Below, in pieces: positions 60,801 to 64,000 of a stretch of 64,000 nucleotides of DNA. Location of the stretch: positions 1 to 64,000 of the forward strand of contig NZ_JANYGH010000073.1 in NCBI RefSeq assembly GCF_025362475.1, in the 5' to 3' direction. The notes below the pieces were generated by a model. That model saw nothing but the letters and a program-made list of their open reading frames with translations, did no database searches and was not told the origin of the DNA. A program made the position numbers and the translations under genes. Position 1 is the first letter of the stretch. Each line of letters starts with the position of its first letter. Origin of the DNA: Mucilaginibacter sp. (GTDB taxonomy: Bacteria > Bacteroidota > Bacteroidia > Sphingobacteriales > Sphingobacteriaceae).

Positions 60801-63800
60801 TAACCTTGGGAGCATATCTGAAGATATATTAAAAGATGGCCGTAAAAGTTTAGAGAACAGTTTGCCTGTAAATGGCGACCAGACCCAGGTTGATGAAACC
60901 AACTGGGGCAGGGTATCCAGACTGCAACCGGTTATCAACGCCTTTGATAATAATCCAAGCGCCCGTAAGTTACAGGATGTTGGTTTGGATGGGCTGAATG
61001 ATGTTGATGAGCAAACCAAATTTGCTCCTATAGTAACTCAAATTAAAGGGCAATTGAGCGGACAGGCCGCTACTAATTTTGCTAATGACCCTTCATCGGA
61101 TGATTATCAATATTACCAGGGTGCCGCGCTTGACCAGGCAAGGCTGGGTATTCTTGACCGGTATAGCAAATACAACGGTACAGATGGTAACTCAAAAACA
61201 TCTGAGCAATCTCAGGCCGATCTGGGCATCCAAAATTCAGCATCAACTTCGTTGCCGGATGGGGAAGATATTAACCGGGATAATAACATGAGTCAGGAGG
61301 ATTCATACTTTCAGTATAAAGTATCTATCCGCCCGGGGGATATGATAGTTGGGCAAAATAATATCAGCGATAAGGTTACTGCCACCATAAAGCTGCCTAA
61401 TGGTACTACACAATCTGTAAACTGGTACCAGTTCAGGATCCCGATTACTGATTATCAGAGCAAGGTGGGTAATATTGATGATTTTAAAGCCATCCGTTTT
61501 ATGCGTATGTTCATGACCAATTTTGCCGATACAGCGATATTGCGTTTTGCAACCTTACAGCTGGTACGCGGCGAATGGCGTGCTTTTAATATCGAAAAAA
61601 ATCCCCTTAACGTAATTGCAGATCCTGCTATAAGCAACCCGCCGATAGATAATTCAACCCTGGATGTTCAGGCCGTAAATATTGAAGAAAATGGTAACCG
61701 TACACCTATCCCATATGTGGTGCCACCGGGCATACAGCGTCAACGTAATTATAATAACCTGCAAACCAATACCAAACTTAACGAGCAATCATTATCATTA
61801 AATGTAAAAAGCCTGCGCGATGGTTATTCAAGAGCAGCTTTTCGTACTTTTTATAACGACCTGCGTAAATACAAACGCATACAAATGTTTGTGCATGCCG
61901 AAGGGGATATGTTAAAAGATAACGACCTTAACGCGTTTTTACGCCTTGGGGTTGATTACCAGGATAACTATTATGAATACGAGGTTCCGCTTAAAATTAC
62001 GCAGCCAGGTACCCATGATCCTGATGCGATATGGCCGGATGTAAATGCCATTGATTTGGAACTGGGCCTGCTTACCAGGGCAAAGCTTAAACGTAACCAC
62101 TCCAATGTTGCCTTTAACCAGGTTTTTAAATATACCGAAGGCAACCAGGTAGTTTATATAAAAGGGCAGCCCGATCTGAGCCGCTTGCGTACCATTATGG
62201 TTGGTGTGCGTAACCCCTTAAAGGGCGATCAGCCTTCGGCTGTAGATGATGGCCTGGACAAAACCGGTACCGTGTGGTTTGATGAATTGCGCTTAACTGA
62301 TTTTGATCAGCGTGGCGGCTGGGCGGCAACTGCCAGGCTTGATACCAAACTTGCCGATTTTGCCGACGTTACGGTATCGGGCAGTAAAACTACAGTCGGG
62401 TTTGGATCGCTGGATTCCAGGCTGAACGATAGGAGCCAGAGCGATGACCAGATATATGATATATCGGCCACTGCCGAACTGGGTAAGTTTTTCCCGGATA
62501 AAAGCGGTATTCATATTCCTGCGTATATCAATGTATCATCGCAAAAAAGTATGCCCCAATATGATCCCGGCTCGCCCGACATCGAGTTAAAACAAACTCT
62601 TGCTGCGGCTACAAGCGCCCGGGAGCGCGACTCGATCAGGAACGCAGCTGTTGATTATACCATGCGCAAGAGCATCAACTTTACCAATGTGCACAAGTCC
62701 AAAACCAATCCAAATTCGCCAAGCCGTATCTGGGATGTGGAAAACCTGAATGCCAGTTATGCTTACACCCAATTTATGCACCATGATTTTACTACCCAAA
62801 CCGATCTGGAAAAATCATACCGTTTTACACTGGCTTATAATTATACAAACTCACCTAAATACTATAGTCCATTTGCAAAAATTATCAAGAGTAACTTACT
62901 GGCACTGGCACGTGATATCAACTTTAGCATACTACCAACAAGGCTAAACTTTAGTATCAATTTTGATCGGTTTTATTCAGAAAATACCCTGCGGGACAAT
63001 GACCCCAATAACTTTATCCCGATACCAACCACAACCTTTAATAAGTACTTTAATATTACGAGAGTATACGGCATCGGCTGGAATTTGTCAAAATCATTAC
63101 AGCTGGATATTGATGCTACAAACTTATCGGTGGTTGATGAGCCTGCGGGGCGCATTAATGGCTTAAAACGCGATACGCTTTGGGATAACCTTAAAAAATT
63201 GGGGCGTACCACCAATTACAACCATACCATTAACCTGAATTATACCCTGCCTATCAATAAAATTCCGGGGCTCGACTGGACATCGGTGGTAACCCGTTAT
63301 AGCGCGCATTTTAACTGGCAAACACAGCCGTTGTTTGCCTTGAATGATCCATCGTACGATGTAGGTAATAGTATAAGTAATTTGCGCGAGATACAGGTGA
63401 ACCCTACTTTTAACATGGTTTCACTGTACAATAAATTCCCTTTCATCCGTAAGGCCGGCAATCCAAATGCCCCAGGCGGACTAAGTAAAGTTTTAATCGG
63501 ACTTTTAACAAGTGTTAAAAACCTTAGCGGAACCTACTCGCGAAAACAAGGTACATATATACCGGGCTACCTGCCACAATCGGGTATTTTTGGTCAGAAT
63601 AGCGATTATAATGCACCCGGTATAGGGTTTTTGCTGGGAAGCCAGACAGATATTCGCGCCAAAGCGGTAGCCAATGGCTGGATCACCACAGATACCCTGC
63701 AAAATCAATTATATACAACATCGCTTAATGAGGATATGCACTTTAGGGGAGTGATAGAGCCATTTAAAGATCTGCGTATTGAATTGATTGCATTTAAAAC

Positions 63801-64000
63801 GCAAGACCATAATTACCAGTCAAATTTTAAATACCTGGCAGCTACCAATAGTATCCAGTCATTAAGTCCGGTAACAACAGGTAACTACAGCATCTCTTTC
63901 TTAACTATCGGGACGGCATTTAAAAAAACTACAGGCATTGATAATACTTCGCCACTGTTTCAGGAATTGCTGGCAAACCGTACCATTATATCGGGAAGGC
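57805..64000 (+). CDS. sprA: Cell-surface protein SprA (type IX secretion / gliding), 3' truncated by the window; apparent TTG start
   Basis: Hand translation from TTG 57805: MIRIFTYNIIISVLLIFAFGGLGSAFAQQPVPNAKPDTTQKNAPLNLAQPKNVRLREGIFSSDPPGLVRTIEYDATSNRYILYERVGNLLYRPPQYLTFAQYLKLKEKSNQRSYYRQLADNY...; frame spot-checked as open near 60001, 62941 and 63961-64000. Missing from the ORF track because no stop lies in the window. Confidence 0.9.
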   Translation, partial: MIRIFTYNIIISVLLIFAFGGLGSAFAQQPVPNAKPDTTQKNAPLNLAQPKNVRLREGIFSSDPPGLVRTIEYDATSNRYILYERVGNLLYRPPQYLTFAQYLKLKEKSNQRSYYRQLADNYAYDSQQPGFIPVIKVRSRTFEQIFGSQNIDIRPQGSAEMIMAGQVNKNQNPLFNTRQRSQFNFNFDQKIQLNVTGNIGDKLKITTNYNTDAQFQFENQVKLDYTGSPDEIIQKVEAGTVSMPLNTTLITGSQALFGIKTKLKFGRLDVTSILSQQRSQSKTITITNGSQQGEFKLTPADYEANKHFFLSQYFRNNYNKALANIPIISSNINITKIEVWTTNRTNVTTDSRDILAFLDLGENKPYNTSRIQGGAGFSGLPAGFKGPGFAQQSNSLLTNLPADARQTNSNAVASYFQSTGSTDNYAKLTYARKLTDKEYTLHPQLGYISLNYPLNNDEVLAVAYQYTVNGVQYQVGEFSSDVAVSPSTPKVLFVKLLKNELLKTNLPSWDLMMKNIYSLGAYQIAPTNFKLTVTRLDDKSGIEKTVMEEGVNTKGKLWLQVTGLDNLNQQSDKQPDGYFDFLEGVTIDSQNGRIVFPTIEPFGSDLASKFTAGETDLAKRYVYQPLYDSTKTIAQQYFPALNRYVIKGTYTSTGGSEYQLNAVNIPQGSVTVTAGQLKLTEATDYTIDYNAGRIRILNQALLSSGQPISVKLENNELFGVQQKSLYGSRLDYHVNDKLALGGTIMHLTEQPITQNEIAGEESISNTIWGFDANYSSDSRMLTRLVDKIPFIHTKAPSSVTFSGEFAQLLPGSPGALNFAGSKNGTSYLDDFENSQSIIDIKSANAWQISGTPQLFSEASMFNDLTYGYNRARLAFYNIDPIFYTNSGNIPMSRAELSNHYARQVLEQEVFPYKQSATGQPLTLATLNMAFYPNIRGPYNYATSGFNTDGTLQNPKTRWGGMFRKLETNDFESLNVSYIEFWVLDPFIYKPNSAGGDLYFNLGSISEDILKDGRKSLENSLPVNGDQTQVDETNWGRVSRLQPVINAFDNNPSARKLQDVGLDGLNDVDEQTKFAPIVTQIKGQLSGQAATNFANDPSSDDYQYYQGAALDQARLGILDRYSKYNGTDGNSKTSEQSQADLGIQNSASTSLPDGEDINRDNNMSQEDSYFQYKVSIRPGDMIVGQNNISDKVTATIKLPNGTTQSVNWYQFRIPITDYQSKVGNIDDFKAIRFMRMFMTNFADTAILRFATLQLVRGEWRAFNIEKNPLNVIADPAISNPPIDNSTLDVQAVNIEENGNRTPIPYVVPPGIQRQRNYNNLQTNTKLNEQSLSLNVKSLRDGYSRAAFRTFYNDLRKYKRIQMFVHAEGDMLKDNDLNAFLRLGVDYQDNYYEYEVPLKITQPGTHDPDAIWPDVNAIDLELGLLTRAKLKRNHSNVAFNQVFKYTEGNQVVYIKGQPDLSRLRTIMVGVRNPLKGDQPSAVDDGLDKTGTVWFDELRLTDFDQRGGWAATARLDTKLADFADVTVSGSKTTVGFGSLDSRLNDRSQSDDQIYDISATAELGKFFPDKSGIHIPAYINVSSQKSMPQYDPGSPDIELKQTLAAATSARERDSIRNAAVDYTMRKSINFTNVHKSKTNPNSPSRIWDVENLNASYAYTQFMHHDFTTQTDLEKSYRFTLAYNYTNSPKYYSPFAKIIKSNLLALARDINFSILPTRLNFSINFDRFYSENTLRDNDPNNFIPIPTTTFNKYFNITRVYGIGWNLSKSLQLDIDATNLSVVDEPAGRINGLKRDTLWDNLKKLGRTTNYNHTINLNYTLPINKIPGLDWTSVVTRYSAHFNWQTQPLFALNDPSYDVGNSISNLREIQVNPTFNMVSLYNKFPFIRKAGNPNAPGGLSKVLIGLLTSVKNLSGTYSRKQGTYIPGYLPQSGIFGQNSDYNAPGIGFLLGSQTDIRAKAVANGWITTDTLQNQLYTTSLNEDMHFRGVIEPFKDLRIELIAFKTQDHNYQSNFKYLAATNSIQSLSPVTTGNYSISFLTIGTAFKKTTGIDNTSPLFQELLANRTIISGR

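Noticed and set aside
58574-63708. Multiple short ORFs (60-90 aa) from 58.5 to 63.7 kb
   Set aside because: All fall out of frame or antisense within the continuous SprA reading frame.

Overview
Chromosomal window from a Bacteroidetes bacterium. Gene content (TypA, SprA, DUF2480, DUF3109, DUF4292, DUF4834, YfhO) and codon style resemble Sphingobacteriaceae such as Mucilaginibacter or Pedobacter; this is inferred from protein content, no database search was run. Most of the window is ordinary core genome: typA (3' part), uvrB, upp, purQ, coaX, lptC, gmd, dxs, scpA, glyA, rlmN, dut, gatA, maeB, ruvA, and a very large 3'-truncated SprA gene that the ORF track misses. Accessory parts are a surface-polysaccharide cluster (about 2.0-8.3 kb: flippase, four glycosyltransferases, one methyltransferase), a DUF433/DUF5615 toxin-antitoxin pair beside it, and a YfhO-family membrane protein. 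No tRNA, rRNA, CRISPR array, prophage or IS element was recognised. The most notable non-coding signals are: three copies of a ~92 bp dispersed palindromic element with 26-29 bp arms and a conserved asymmetric core, one copy inverted and two next to a second repeat type; a perfect 12-3-12 palindrome directly upstream of upp; an 18 bp perfect inverted repeat upstream of a beta-helix lipoprotein gene; a leader with a mini-ORF and terminator-like hairpin ahead of purQ; a TTAACA-N5-TTAACA direct repeat upstream of an unannotated 37-aa acidic-tailed membrane peptide; and a second small tatA missing from the ORF track. I did not find a convincing wholly new multi-gene system.
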